A stretch of DNA of 16,114 nucleotides from Anaerolineales bacterium (GTDB lineage: Bacteria; Chloroflexota; Anaerolineae; Anaerolineales; Villigracilaceae), in assembly GCA_025938055.1 (NCBI GenBank), contig JAICQC010000054.1, positions 1 through 16,114 of the forward strand, written 5' to 3'. Shown one piece after another: positions 7,401-14,172 of the stretch; position 1 is the stretch's first letter, and every line of letters starts with the position of its first letter. Under the pieces are notes generated by a model that was not told the DNA's origin, made no database searches, and saw nothing but the letters and a program-made list of their open reading frames with translations. The translations under genes and the position numbers were made by a program.

Positions 7401-7802
7401 TTAGTTTTCGCTGTCAGCAATCTGCTTGCTCAAAAACGTACCACCCTGCAACACCTGCTGGATTCCCCGTAGTACTTCTTGGATATCATCCTTGAGCACA
7501 TAGCCCCGTGCGCCGGCGGCAAGGGAATGTTTCACATACTGGCTGGTGTTCCTGCCCGAGATCATCAGGCAAGGCAGGCGCGGATATTTCTGCTGGATTA
7601 CTGAGACCAGCTCGATACCGCTGGTGTGCGGCAGGACGACATCGACTAGCGCCAGGTCTACCTGCAGTTCCGGCAGGCGCGCCAGCGCTTCCTCGGCAGT
7701 CTCTGCCACCACCAATACCTTGAAATTTCCTTTTTTCTGCAGTACGCTGACAAGCGCATCTGCCATGACCTTATGATCTTCGACGAGCAGAATGGAATGC
7801 AT
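7401..7802 (-). CDS. Stand-alone response-regulator receiver domain
   Basis: This 133-residue cytosolic protein is one receiver domain. The acidic pair is E8/D9 in LLVEDHKVM, the phospho-accepting Asp is D54 in LALVDVVLP, the switch residue is S82 in CLMISGRN, and the conserved Lys is K104 in GYVLKDD. The sequence is of the NarL/FixJ subtype and ends in GGTFLSKQIADSEN, where those regulators pass into the linker to the helix-turn-helix; the DNA-binding domain is absent. It is the likely phosphorylation partner of the kinase gene, which stops 2 bp upstream. The start is ATG at 7802; a TTG two codons earlier (7808) overlaps the kinase stop and is an alternative. No strong ribosome binding site is present, so translation is probably coupled to the kinase. 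Confidence 0.92.
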   Translation of the reverse strand: MHSILLVEDHKVMADALVSVLQKKGNFKVLVVAETAEEALARLPELQVDLALVDVVLPHTSGIELVSVIQQKYPRLPCLMISGRNTSQYVKHSLAAGARGYVLKDDIQEVLRGIQQVLQGGTFLSKQIADSEN

Positions 7803-7804
7803 GG

Positions 7805-8998
7805 TCAAGTGGAAGCCCGTTCGCTGGGAAGTTCGAAAATTACTTTCGTGCCTTCGCCGGGTTTTGAGCGCACATCCATGTGGCAGCCCAGTAAGCTCAG
7901 ACGGTCCCCAATAATCAACAAGCCGTGTGCCATCTTCGAGTTGCCAAGGACGGCATCGGTGTCGAAGCCTTTGCCATCGTCGCTGATCGTGATCAAGCCA
8001 CGTTCGCCAACGCGTTCCAGGGTGACTTTTGCCTGCAAAACCCCGGCATGTTTGACGACATTAAAAAGCACTTCACGAATGGACTGAAACAACAGCATGC
8101 GTAAATGATTGTCAAGATCATTCAGATCATCCTTGGTCTCAAGGTCCACCTGCAAGCCATATTGTTCCTTCATGCGGAATACCAGCCAGGTCACGGCTTC
8201 TGCGAGACCTTCTCCCTGCAGCACGACCGGGCTGAGGTCGATGCTCAGGTTGCGGGTAATGGAAATGGATTCGGAAAGGGATGCATGGATCTGCTCGAGG
8301 TCTGAATAGAATTCGGGCGGCACTTGATCCTTCCAGTGAATATCGTTCAGGAACAATAACTGTGCCTTGATGGCAAAGAGGCGCTGCTGGAGGTCATCGT
8401 GCAGCACCTGCGAGATGCGCTGCCGCTCCTCCTGCTCTGCGCGCGTCAGCTCGGCAGCCAAAGACCGGATCTTTGCCTCTGCCTGGATGCGCTCGCTAAT
8501 ATCGGTTGCGATAATGGCAATGCCACTCGTTTCGGTGGGTCCGAGCTGGTAAATGGAGAGTTGAACAGGCACGCACTCCCCATCTGCTCTCTTTAAGCAG
8601 GACTCGCCTCTAGCTCCGCTCCATCCCGCCTGTTTGAAAATCTCTTCAAACATGCCGTGCCCTTCCGGCACGAGTAAGTCCTGAAATAACGTGCCGATCA
8701 ATTTATCACAGTCCCTTTGGATCATCTCGCCAAAGCGCGTATTGCAATAAAAGATCGTGCCATCGGGGATCAACGTCACCGTGCCTTCGTTCATGGCCTC
8801 CACCATCATGCGATAGGGGATCTCTGATTCGTTCAACGTCACCACCTGGATGCCGTTCTCGCGGTTTACGACGAACGCATCCACCATGTACTGCTGGATC
8901 GCGCGCAATGTCTCTTCCGTCTCTTCAAGGCGGCTTTTCAATTCTTCTGTTTCATCCCTGGCTTGTTCCTTCTGCCGGGTGTTTTTTTGGGGAGTCAT
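7805..8998 (-). CDS. Soluble PAS-domain sensor histidine kinase (HisKA_3/NarL-DesK type)
   Basis: This 397-residue kinase has no membrane segment. In order: a charged coiled coil (about 8-35), a PAS domain (about 60-175, with IPDGTIFYCNTRFGEMI and ending IIATDISERIQAE), the HisKA_3 dimerisation region with phospho-accepting H200 in RISQVLHDDLQQRL, and a HATPase domain with N box REVLFNVVKHA (N313), G1 DDGKGFD (340-346), HGLLIIGDRL and GEGTKVIFELPS. It should phosphorylate the receiver just downstream. It follows kaiB by 43 bp, so it may read the KaiC/KaiB state, but it lacks the KaiB-like sensor domain that cyanobacterial SasA uses for this. The PAS ligand is unknown; there is no obvious haem or flavin motif. 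AAAAGG precedes the ATG. Confidence 0.94.
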   Translation of the reverse strand: MTPQKNTRQKEQARDETEELKSRLEETEETLRAIQQYMVDAFVVNRENGIQVVTLNESEIPYRMMVEAMNEGTVTLIPDGTIFYCNTRFGEMIQRDCDKLIGTLFQDLLVPEGHGMFEEIFKQAGWSGARGESCLKRADGECVPVQLSIYQLGPTETSGIAIIATDISERIQAEAKIRSLAAELTRAEQEERQRISQVLHDDLQQRLFAIKAQLLFLNDIHWKDQVPPEFYSDLEQIHASLSESISITRNLSIDLSPVVLQGEGLAEAVTWLVFRMKEQYGLQVDLETKDDLNDLDNHLRMLLFQSIREVLFNVVKHAGVLQAKVTLERVGERGLITISDDGKGFDTDAVLGNSKMAHGLLIIGDRLSLLGCHMDVRSKPGEGTKVIFELPSERAST

Positions 8999-9041
8999 TT
9001 TCAGCCTTTTCAGTCATTCTTACAGGAGCGCAGGATACTGT

Positions 9042-9383
9042 TTATTTCTTCTCGCGGATGTCCAGCCCGACGAGCACGCGTTCTGTATTGGAAAGATCGC
9101 CGATGATCTTTTTGATCGGCTCGGGCAGCTTCCGCACCAGAGTTGGAATGGCAAGGATCTGATCACCGCTTGCCAGTTGTGGTTTCTTCAGCAGATCGAT
9201 CACCTCGATATGGTACTGTCCCGGCATGTGTTCTTCACAGATCTTTTTCAGGTTGGCAAAGGCGGCGAGGCTCTTGGGTGTTTGTCCCGCGACGTATAGC
9301 CGCAGTTCATAAGCCTTTGGAGAGCGTTTGGCTTGAGTACGTGGTTTTGGCTTCTCCACTTCCGGTCTCCTTTTGGTTCTCAT
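9042..9383 (-). CDS. kaiB: KaiB clock protein with a basic N-terminal extension
   Basis: KaiB binds KaiC's CI ring after a fold switch and drives dephosphorylation in the cyanobacterial oscillator. Recognisable core segments are [15 protein letters not shown] (25-39), [15 protein letters not shown] (57-71), [23 protein letters not shown] (in two parts, 76-98) and RVLVGLDI (102-109). The thioredoxin-like cis-Pro is P80, and the fold-switch Gly and Asp correspond to G106 and D108. The protein has 113 residues. The first 23 (many Lys/Arg/Pro) are extra compared with cyanobacterial KaiB, and the acidic C-terminal tail of that protein is replaced by REKK. AGGGAG is very close to the ATG, and it lies inside a hairpin that also covers the kaiC stop. 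It follows kaiC by 38 bp. Confidence 0.96.
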   Translation of the reverse strand: MRTKRRPEVEKPKPRTQAKRSPKAYELRLYVAGQTPKSLAAFANLKKICEEHMPGQYHIEVIDLLKKPQLASGDQILAIPTLVRKLPEPIKKIIGDLSNTERVLVGLDIREKK

Positions 9384-9387
9384 AACT

Positions 9388-9427
9388 CCCTAGAAATCTA
9401 GAGATGCAATGGGACCATCTTCTAGGG
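9388..9427 (-). promoter_or_regulatory. Intercistronic hairpin linking the kaiC stop and the kaiB ribosome binding site
   Basis: A perfect 8-bp inverted repeat: CCCTAGAA (9388-9395 on plus) and TTCTAGGG (9420-9427). A further GATG/CATC pair (9401-9404 with 9416-9419) sits inside with a 7-nt bulge on one side. In the minus-strand mRNA, the 5' arm holds the last kaiC codon and its TAG stop, and the 3' arm holds the AGGG of the kaiB ribosome binding site. Ribosomes finishing kaiC would open it, so it can couple kaiB translation to kaiC. Confidence 0.55.
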
Positions 9428-10885
9428 CCCACGAAGGACCGTGCGGCGTCCGGCAAGGTCCTTCGCGCCGATCTTGATTCCGTCATCGGTCAACTCGAAG
9501 GAGCGGATCTGGTTCGAATGCGCCATGCCGCGTGATTTCAGGATGAACAGCCCGCGGTGACGTTCTCCATTGCTCTCCAGGTTGCGCAAACTGATCCAGG
9601 CATCGATCAGCGAGGAAACACCCACCATGGAATCGTCAGTCGCCTCCCCTTCGGAGGTCACCGTGGTGAAGAGACCGGTAATCTGGTCTGACTTCAGGAA
9701 GTCAATGATGCGCGTCATAGCAGCTTTGATCTCAAGCGGGCTGCCCACGCTGGCAAAGTCTGTGATGGGGTCGAGAATGACGACGCCTGGCTTAAATTCA
9801 TTAACCAAGTCATACATGGTCACCAGGTGCATCTCCAATCCATACTGGCTGGGGCGGGCAACGTGGAACTGCAGCAGTTTCTTTTTTACGTGCGGCGTCA
9901 GATCGATGCCGATCGAGCGCATATTACGCATGATCTGCCCGGTGGATTCCTCAAATGCAAAATACAAACAGCGTTCACCGCGCTTGCATGCCGCATCTGC
10001 AAAGGTAGTAGCGAGCGTCGTTTTGCCGGTACCCGCCGCTCCGGAGAGCAGAATGCTGGTGCCCCGGTAAAACCCTTTGCCGCCCAGCATCTCGTCCAGT
10101 TCCTTGATGCCGGTCGATACCCGTTCGGTCGTCACCTCATGTTCGAGCCCGAGAGAGGTGATCGGCAGAACCGAGATGCCGTGTTTGCCGATCATGAACG
10201 GGTACTCGTTCGTGCCGTGCAGAGTGCCCCTGTACTTGACAATACGCAGGCGCCGGGTGGAAATCTGCTCGGTCACACGGTGATCAAGCAGAATGACGCA
10301 ATCGGCGACGTATTCCTCCAGACCAAAACGCGTCATGCTCCCGTCGCCGCGCTCGGCTGTGATGACCGCGCTGACACCCTTATCCTTCAGCCAGCGGAAG
10401 AGGCGCTGGAGCTCGGCGCGCAGGATGCCCTGGTTCGACAGGGAAGAAAAGAGGGCTTCAATCGTGTCGAGCACGACACGCTTCGCGCCAATGGAGTCGA
10501 TCGCATGACCCATGCGGATGAACAATCCCGCCAGGTCATAATCGCCGGTCTCTTCGATCTCACTGCGTTCCACACGTACATGATCGATGATCAGCTTCTT
10601 TTGTTTGCTGAGCTTTTTCAGATCGAACCCCAGCGAAGCCACATTTTGTGCTAGTTCTTCAGCATTCTCCTCGAACGCCACAAAGACGCCGGGTTCATCA
10701 TGCTCAGTGGCGCCATTGACAAGAAACTCCATAGCAAAGAGAGTTTTGCCGCAGCCCGCGCCGCCCGCGATCAAGGTGGGCCTCCCTTTGGGCAGACCAC
10801 CGCCGGTGATCTCATCCAGCCCTGGAATGCCGGTGGGTGCCTTCGGCAAAAGCTTTACTCGATTATTCAGTTTTTCTGCTGTCAC
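9422..10885 (-). CDS. kaiC: KaiC circadian-clock ATPase/autokinase (two RecA-like domains)
   Basis: This two-domain AAA/RecA-like ATPase of 487 residues forms a hexamer and autophosphorylates in CII. CI has Walker A GGAGCGKT (41-48), the catalytic pair E72/E73 in FVAFEEN and Walker B VVLD (D140). CII has Walker A GAAGTGKT (282-289), E312/E313 in FAFEES and Walker B VVILD (D372). The segment DDSMVGVSSLIDAW aligns with the phosphosite loop of cyanobacterial KaiC; the positions of T426, S431 and T432 read S419, S424 and S425. The C-terminal part after the phosphosites is about 24 residues shorter than in cyanobacteria, in the region that binds KaiA. The GTG start at 10885 is chosen because AGAGGAG lies 8 nt upstream (10894-10900); upstream in-frame ATGs at 10909 and 10921 lack a ribosome binding site and would add up to 12 residues. 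Confidence 0.96.
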   Translation of the reverse strand: MTAEKLNNRVKLLPKAPTGIPGLDEITGGGLPKGRPTLIAGGAGCGKTLFAMEFLVNGATEHDEPGVFVAFEENAEELAQNVASLGFDLKKLSKQKKLIIDHVRVERSEIEETGDYDLAGLFIRMGHAIDSIGAKRVVLDTIEALFSSLSNQGILRAELQRLFRWLKDKGVSAVITAERGDGSMTRFGLEEYVADCVILLDHRVTEQISTRRLRIVKYRGTLHGTNEYPFMIGKHGISVLPITSLGLEHEVTTERVSTGIKELDEMLGGKGFYRGTSILLSGAAGTGKTTLATTFADAACKRGERCLYFAFEESTGQIMRNMRSIGIDLTPHVKKKLLQFHVARPSQYGLEMHLVTMYDLVNEFKPGVVILDPITDFASVGSPLEIKAAMTRIIDFLKSDQITGLFTTVTSEGEATDDSMVGVSSLIDAWISLRNLESNGERHRGLFILKSRGMAHSNQIRSFELTDDGIKIGAKDLAGRRTVLRGP

Positions 10886-11081
10886 AAAGGTATCTCCTCT
10901 TGAGACCATCTCGGCATACATCGTTGTTAAGTTCTAACCAGACCCTGCTGCCAGTGCATGGATGAGGATGTTCCATATTTATGTAGATGTTAATTGTGAG
11001 TGGAGTAATGAAAGGTGGCAGCGTAGCCCATGACAACCGATACCAGTAAATTTCCGCAAGGCCCATTAAAGTGTTACACAA

Positions 11082-11110
11082 ATTATATACTTATAGTGGG
11101 CAAAAGGCAA
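11082..11110 (-). promoter_or_regulatory. Sigma70-type promoter of the kaiC operon
   Basis: On the minus strand, TTGCCT (11105-11110) and TATAAT (11082-11087) are 17 bp apart. Transcription would start near 11075, giving a leader of about 190 nt before the GTG of kaiC. I see no terminator between the decarboxylase stop (11164) and this promoter, so read-through from upstream is also possible. Confidence 0.65.
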
Positions 11111-11143
11111 ATGATGGATGAAAAATCGCTACGCTCCAAAGGA

Positions 11144-11155
11144 CATTTCGAAATG
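11144..11155. promoter_or_regulatory. 12-bp palindrome upstream of the kaiC promoter
   Basis: CATTTCGAAATG is a perfect 12-bp palindrome, 34 bp upstream of the kaiC -35 box and centred about 75 bp before the predicted transcription start, a usual distance for an activator site. No regulator is known for it; chance occurrence is possible. Confidence 0.3.
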
Positions 11156-11163
11156 AACTCTGT

Positions 11164-12633
11164 TTATTTAGTGAATTGCGCTACCAATTCATGCCCGATC
11201 CGCACGACTTCCCGGGCAAGCAGATCGAAATCTTCACGCTGGCTGCGATGGTTGGCGATGGCGATCCGCAAACAATAGAGACCTTGCAGCGTGGTGTAGG
11301 ATGGCGCAGCAATACCCTGCTCATGCAGCTGCATCAGGATCTCTTTATTAAGTGCATTCAATTGTTCATCGTCCAGCCCGCCCGGGTTGAAGCGGAAACA
11401 AACAATATCCAACCCGATCGGAGCGAGCAGTTCCATGCTCGGTTCGTTCTCGACCAATCGACCGAAGTACTGTGCCTGTTCCACGTTGCGCGCGATCATG
11501 CGCCCGAAGCGGTCCAGCCCATGCTCCTTGACCGACATCCACACCTTGAGGGCGCGGAACTGACGCGACAATTGCAAGCCATAATCACTGAACCAGAGAT
11601 GTCCGGCTGCCAGCCCGCGCGTTTCATGCGCGAGATACTCCGGGGTGAGCGAGAACGCATTTCGATGAGCTTTGTCTGAACGGACAATGGCACAGCCTGC
11701 TTCAAAAGGGATGTGCATCCATTTGTGGAGATCGAGTGCAATCGAATCAGCTCGTTCAATGCCTGCGAGCCGGGGCTTTACATTTTCTGCTAACACGGCG
11801 ACGGCTCCAATGGCACCGTCTACATGGAACCAGAGGTTTTCCTCGCGGCAGATACCTGCCAACGCTTCCAGGTCATCAATCGCGCCTGTGTTGACTGTGC
11901 CTGCGCTGCCAATGACGCAGATCGGATGGAAGCCCTCGGCACGGTCCGCTGCGATGGCCTGCTTCAGGGCATCGAGATTTATAGTGTAATCCTCGTTCAC
12001 AGGGATTTTTCGCAGGTATTGGCTGCCTATGCCCAGTAGTTCGACTGCCTTTTGATTGCAGCTATGCACCTCTGTGGAGGCATAGACAGTCAACTGTTGT
12101 AGAGCGGCTTTCATACCCATCTCCCGGACGTTGAAGCCTGCTTTGGCACTTCTTGCAACGGTGAGCCCGACAAAATTCGCCATCGAGCCACCGCTGACCA
12201 GTAAACCACTGGCATCCTGTGGGAAGCCAATGATGTCCTTCATCCAGTCCACCACCTGTGCCTCGACCAGGTTGGCAACATGGTTGCCGCCGCCCAGGTT
12301 TGAGTTCATGACCGCGGCGAGAAAATCGGCGAGAGCGCCGGTGACGGTCCCGCTGCCCATGTACCATGCCCAGAAGCGAGGATGAATATTGCCCATTGGG
12401 TAGGGAAAGATCGTTTCTAAAAATTCCTGATATGCTGCCTCTGATCCAGCTGGTTCGTGAGGAGCTTGTTCCTCAAACCGGGCAGCCACCTCATCAGGCA
12501 CTGGCTGCCAGACCGGGCGTTCGCGGACGGTCTCCAGATAGGTCATTGCGTCGTCGACGATGCGATGAGCGAGCGCCCGCATTTCCTCCCAGTTTTCGGG
12601 GTCAAGGGTCTCAAACTGGTTTTTGGGATCCAT
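11164..12633 (-). CDS. PLP-dependent group II decarboxylase (aromatic-L-amino-acid decarboxylase type)
   Basis: This 489-residue cytosolic enzyme of the group II PLP decarboxylases removes CO2 from an amino acid, probably aromatic (Trp, Tyr, Phe or DOPA), giving an amine. PLP contacts are all visible: VSGGSMAN (146-153) for the phosphate, H190 in [11 protein letters not shown] (ring stacking), [12 protein letters not shown] (242-253), D272 in WFHVDGAIG (pyridine N) and the Schiff-base Lys K304 in [11 protein letters not shown]. The N-terminal [20 protein letters not shown] (76-95) matches the HPRFFA segment of this class. Length is normal (about 480). AAAAAGGA precedes the ATG. It has its own likely promoter (TATACT at 12673-12678) and stands between the small lipoprotein and kaiC. 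Glutamate, histidine or 2,4-diaminobutyrate as substrate cannot be excluded. Confidence 0.92.
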   Translation of the reverse strand: MDPKNQFETLDPENWEEMRALAHRIVDDAMTYLETVRERPVWQPVPDEVAARFEEQAPHEPAGSEAAYQEFLETIFPYPMGNIHPRFWAWYMGSGTVTGALADFLAAVMNSNLGGGNHVANLVEAQVVDWMKDIIGFPQDASGLLVSGGSMANFVGLTVARSAKAGFNVREMGMKAALQQLTVYASTEVHSCNQKAVELLGIGSQYLRKIPVNEDYTINLDALKQAIAADRAEGFHPICVIGSAGTVNTGAIDDLEALAGICREENLWFHVDGAIGAVAVLAENVKPRLAGIERADSIALDLHKWMHIPFEAGCAIVRSDKAHRNAFSLTPEYLAHETRGLAAGHLWFSDYGLQLSRQFRALKVWMSVKEHGLDRFGRMIARNVEQAQYFGRLVENEPSMELLAPIGLDIVCFRFNPGGLDDEQLNALNKEILMQLHEQGIAAPSYTTLQGLYCLRIAIANHRSQREDFDLLAREVVRIGHELVAQFTK

Positions 12634-12672
12634 TTATATTTCCTTTTTACGGCTACCGTTGAGTTGTGAGTA

Positions 12673-12678
12673 AGTATA
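12673..12678 (-). promoter_or_regulatory. Possible -10 box for the decarboxylase gene
   Basis: TATACT on the minus strand lies 40 bp before the decarboxylase start. The region 17 bp upstream is only A/T-rich (AATTTT), not a good TTGACA, so this is a weak call. Confidence 0.3.
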
Positions 12679-12748
12679 GCGCTGAACTCTACCAGAAAAT
12701 TGTCTGCTATTCCTGTCGATCCAAAGAGTTAATACCTTACACGTACTT

Positions 12749-13129
12749 TTATACGGTTCTATTCAATATCAATCCTCGCTCTTCGCACGTTTTCTCCACC
12801 TGTTTGATGATGTCATCTGGTGGAAAAGATAGCGTTTCTCGGGATGACCAGGTGATATATTGTCCTTCCGGCATTTGCTCGAGAGCCAATATCAGCGCAT
12901 CCACACCGGGCAGTGCAGTGTCAGCCGATTTTATCTCTTCTAGCGACTTTTCACGATTCGTCCCAACCAACAGGGAAAACCTCCATTGGCTACCCTCCTG
13001 CCAGCTGTAAAGCTCATATCCTTTCATGGATTCAGGAAACGGAGTGGCAGAGGGCTGAGAGACCGCTCCACAAGCTGTGAGTAATGACCCGAGCACCAGA
13101 ACAGCCAGAAAAGTATGGATTGTTTTCAT
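12749..13129 (-). CDS. Small predicted lipoprotein of unknown function
   Basis: This 126-residue protein has a short type II signal peptide: MKTIHTF, a hydrophobic run (about 7-18) and the lipobox LLTAC with C20 as the lipidated residue. A short Ser/Thr/Pro linker (GAVSQPSATPFPES) follows. The mature domain (about 36-126) contains YELYSWQEGSQWRFSLLVGTNREKSLEEI and ends CEERGLILNRTV; the YSWQ...W.FSLL.GTN.. pattern recurs in small secreted bacterial proteins without a known role. AAAGGAG lies about 10 bp before the ATG. An ECF-sigma promoter lies right upstream, so it may belong to an envelope-stress regulon. I do not recognise a characterised family. Confidence 0.82.
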   Translation of the reverse strand: MKTIHTFLAVLVLGSLLTACGAVSQPSATPFPESMKGYELYSWQEGSQWRFSLLVGTNREKSLEEIKSADTALPGVDALILALEQMPEGQYITWSSRETLSFPPDDIIKQVEKTCEERGLILNRTV

Positions 13130-13170
13130 GATTCAAGGCTCCTTTTCAAAACTTAATGGGAATTTTCTGT

Positions 13171-13199
13171 TTAGACCCACCCTGTGATTAAAAGGTTCC
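13171..13199 (-). promoter_or_regulatory. ECF-sigma-type promoter of the small lipoprotein gene
   Basis: On the minus strand, GGAACC (13194-13199) is followed after 17 bp by GTCTAA (13171-13176), which continues as GTCTAAAC. This is the classic -35 GGAAC / -10 GTC signature of group IV sigma factors. Transcription would start near 13164, 35 nt before the lipoprotein ATG. An ECF sigma gene lies 1.9 kb upstream. Confidence 0.6.
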
Positions 13200-13228
13200 C
13201 GCCTTTCAGGCTTCTTTGATAGGATCAA

Positions 13229-13260
13229 AACTCCCGTGGACCTCTCAGTCAACGGGAGTT
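13229..13260 (-). terminator. Rho-independent terminator of the sigma operon
   Basis: A 9-bp perfect stem, AACTCCCGT (13229-13237) and ACGGGAGTT (13252-13260), with a 14-nt loop that can form a further GAC/GTC pair. On the minus strand it ends in GTTTTGAT. It lies 18 bp after the stop of the last gene of the sigma operon and upstream of the ECF-type promoter. Confidence 0.75.
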
Positions 13261-13277
13261 GATAAACGGCATTGATG

Positions 13278-13679
13278 TTATTTCGCTCTCATTCGATTAT
13301 TGCGCGGGTTGTGCTCTACTTCAGCAAGTCCCAATTCCTCCATTAGAGGAGGAATATACATGGCGAATCTTCCTCTGAAGCCCTTCTTCAATCCATACCA
13401 GCCGCCGATGGGATTGTTCGAGGAGCGGGCCCAATGTTCCACAGTGCCTTCGGCGGCTGCCTGTTTTTCATCCTTACTGCCCAGCTCCATCCAGTCCCCA
13501 TGTGCTTTCAGCATCGCGTGCAGGTCGGCAAGTGCGCGATAGTCGTAGTGCAATACTGTTGAGCCAACCGTGCAGACCAGGATTTCACTCCCATCTTTTG
13601 TATCTACGTACATTTCATATTCCGAGGTTTGAGGAGGAGTCTTCAATTTCCAGGGATTGTCTTTGGTTCTCTTTTCCAT
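13278..13679 (-). CDS. Conserved protein of unknown function
   Basis: This 133-residue protein has no signal peptide or membrane segment and no Cys besides C36. Its segments look strongly conserved in character: DNPWKLKTPPQTSEYEMY (8-25), LVCTVGSTVLHYD (34-46), LHAMLKAHGDWMELGSKDEKQ, then GTVEHWARS and GGWYGLKKGFRGRFAMYIPP, ending EHNPRNNRMRAK. I recall close relatives annotated only as a DUF in actinobacteria and Chloroflexota, but I cannot name the family with certainty. The rich Trp/Tyr/Gly/Arg segment could bind a ligand or nucleic acid; this is a guess. A strong AAGGAG lies before the ATG and overlaps the stop of the SRPBCC gene 10 bp upstream, so the two are translated together. It ends the sigma operon. 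Confidence 0.85.
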   Translation of the reverse strand: MEKRTKDNPWKLKTPPQTSEYEMYVDTKDGSEILVCTVGSTVLHYDYRALADLHAMLKAHGDWMELGSKDEKQAAAEGTVEHWARSSNNPIGGWYGLKKGFRGRFAMYIPPLMEELGLAEVEHNPRNNRMRAK

Positions 13680-13689
13680 TTTTTGCTCC

Positions 13690-14172
13690 TTAGCTTTTTG
13701 AGTTTTGAATAGACTCTGCTTCCTTCTTCAGGTCAGCCGCAAAGCGTTCGAACGATTCGTCAAAAGGAGGAATGTATCGGGCGAACAGAGGGAAAAGCGG
13801 ACCACCAATTTTTTCCGACATGGAAAAGAGGACGCTGTTTCCCACGCTTTTGTCGATGGCATAGACCCGGCTTCCCTGGCTGTCACCCCAGACGAGCCGT
13901 TTTTCAGGGACGAATTCCTTGATCTTCAATTTGAAGGTCCGGTTTGCGTCCAGGGTGGACTTGAGTTCAATGGTCTCGCCCTCTTTGATTTCTCCTTTCA
14001 AAAAGGTGACCGTCGAATTCCAGCGCGGATAATCAGACGCGTGAGTCAGCAGCGCCCACACGATGGAAGGGTCCGCGAAAATCGTGGTGCTGACCGATGT
14101 TTCCCTGCTAAATGCCTTTTTCGTGGTAACCGCTTGCCCCTCTCGTATCTTCAGATTTGCCTGTTGGTTCAT
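13690..14172 (-). CDS. SRPBCC-family (START/Bet v1-like) protein
   Basis: This 160-residue soluble protein has the helix-grip fold of the polyketide cyclase/SRPBCC superfamily, which binds hydrophobic ligands in a deep cavity. The typical opening is VSTTIFADPSIVWALLTHASDYPRWNSTV (residues 27-55, given in part), where the ADPSIVWALL helix and the YPRWN motif are diagnostic. GETIELKSTLDANRTFKLKI and LVWGDSQGSRVYAI fit the central strands, and the long last helix is FDESFERFAADLKKEAESI. Ligand and reaction are unknown. AAAGGAG precedes the ATG. It lies 54 bp after the sigma factor gene and 10 bp before the conserved unknown protein, so it probably works with the sigma module, perhaps in sensing or handling a lipid-like compound. 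Confidence 0.87.
   Translation of the reverse strand: MNQQANLKIREGQAVTTKKAFSRETSVSTTIFADPSIVWALLTHASDYPRWNSTVTFLKGEIKEGETIELKSTLDANRTFKLKIKEFVPEKRLVWGDSQGSRVYAIDKSVGNSVLFSMSEKIGGPLFPLFARYIPPFDESFERFAADLKKEAESIQNSKS

Noticed and set aside
7805..8998. The kinase as a SasA orthologue
   Set aside because: SasA has an N-terminal KaiB-like domain and an HisKA-type region; this protein has a coiled coil, a PAS domain and a HisKA_3-type region.
9827..10654. 275-codon plus-strand ORF opposite kaiC
   Set aside because: The minus strand here encodes an unmistakable KaiC with all motifs; the plus-strand frame is a shadow of its codon bias, with no domain.
10863..11081. 72-codon minus-strand ORF in the kaiC leader
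   Set aside because: It starts at a TTG on the edge of the promoter -10 box, runs out of frame into kaiC and has no recognisable content. A leader peptide cannot be excluded but has no support.
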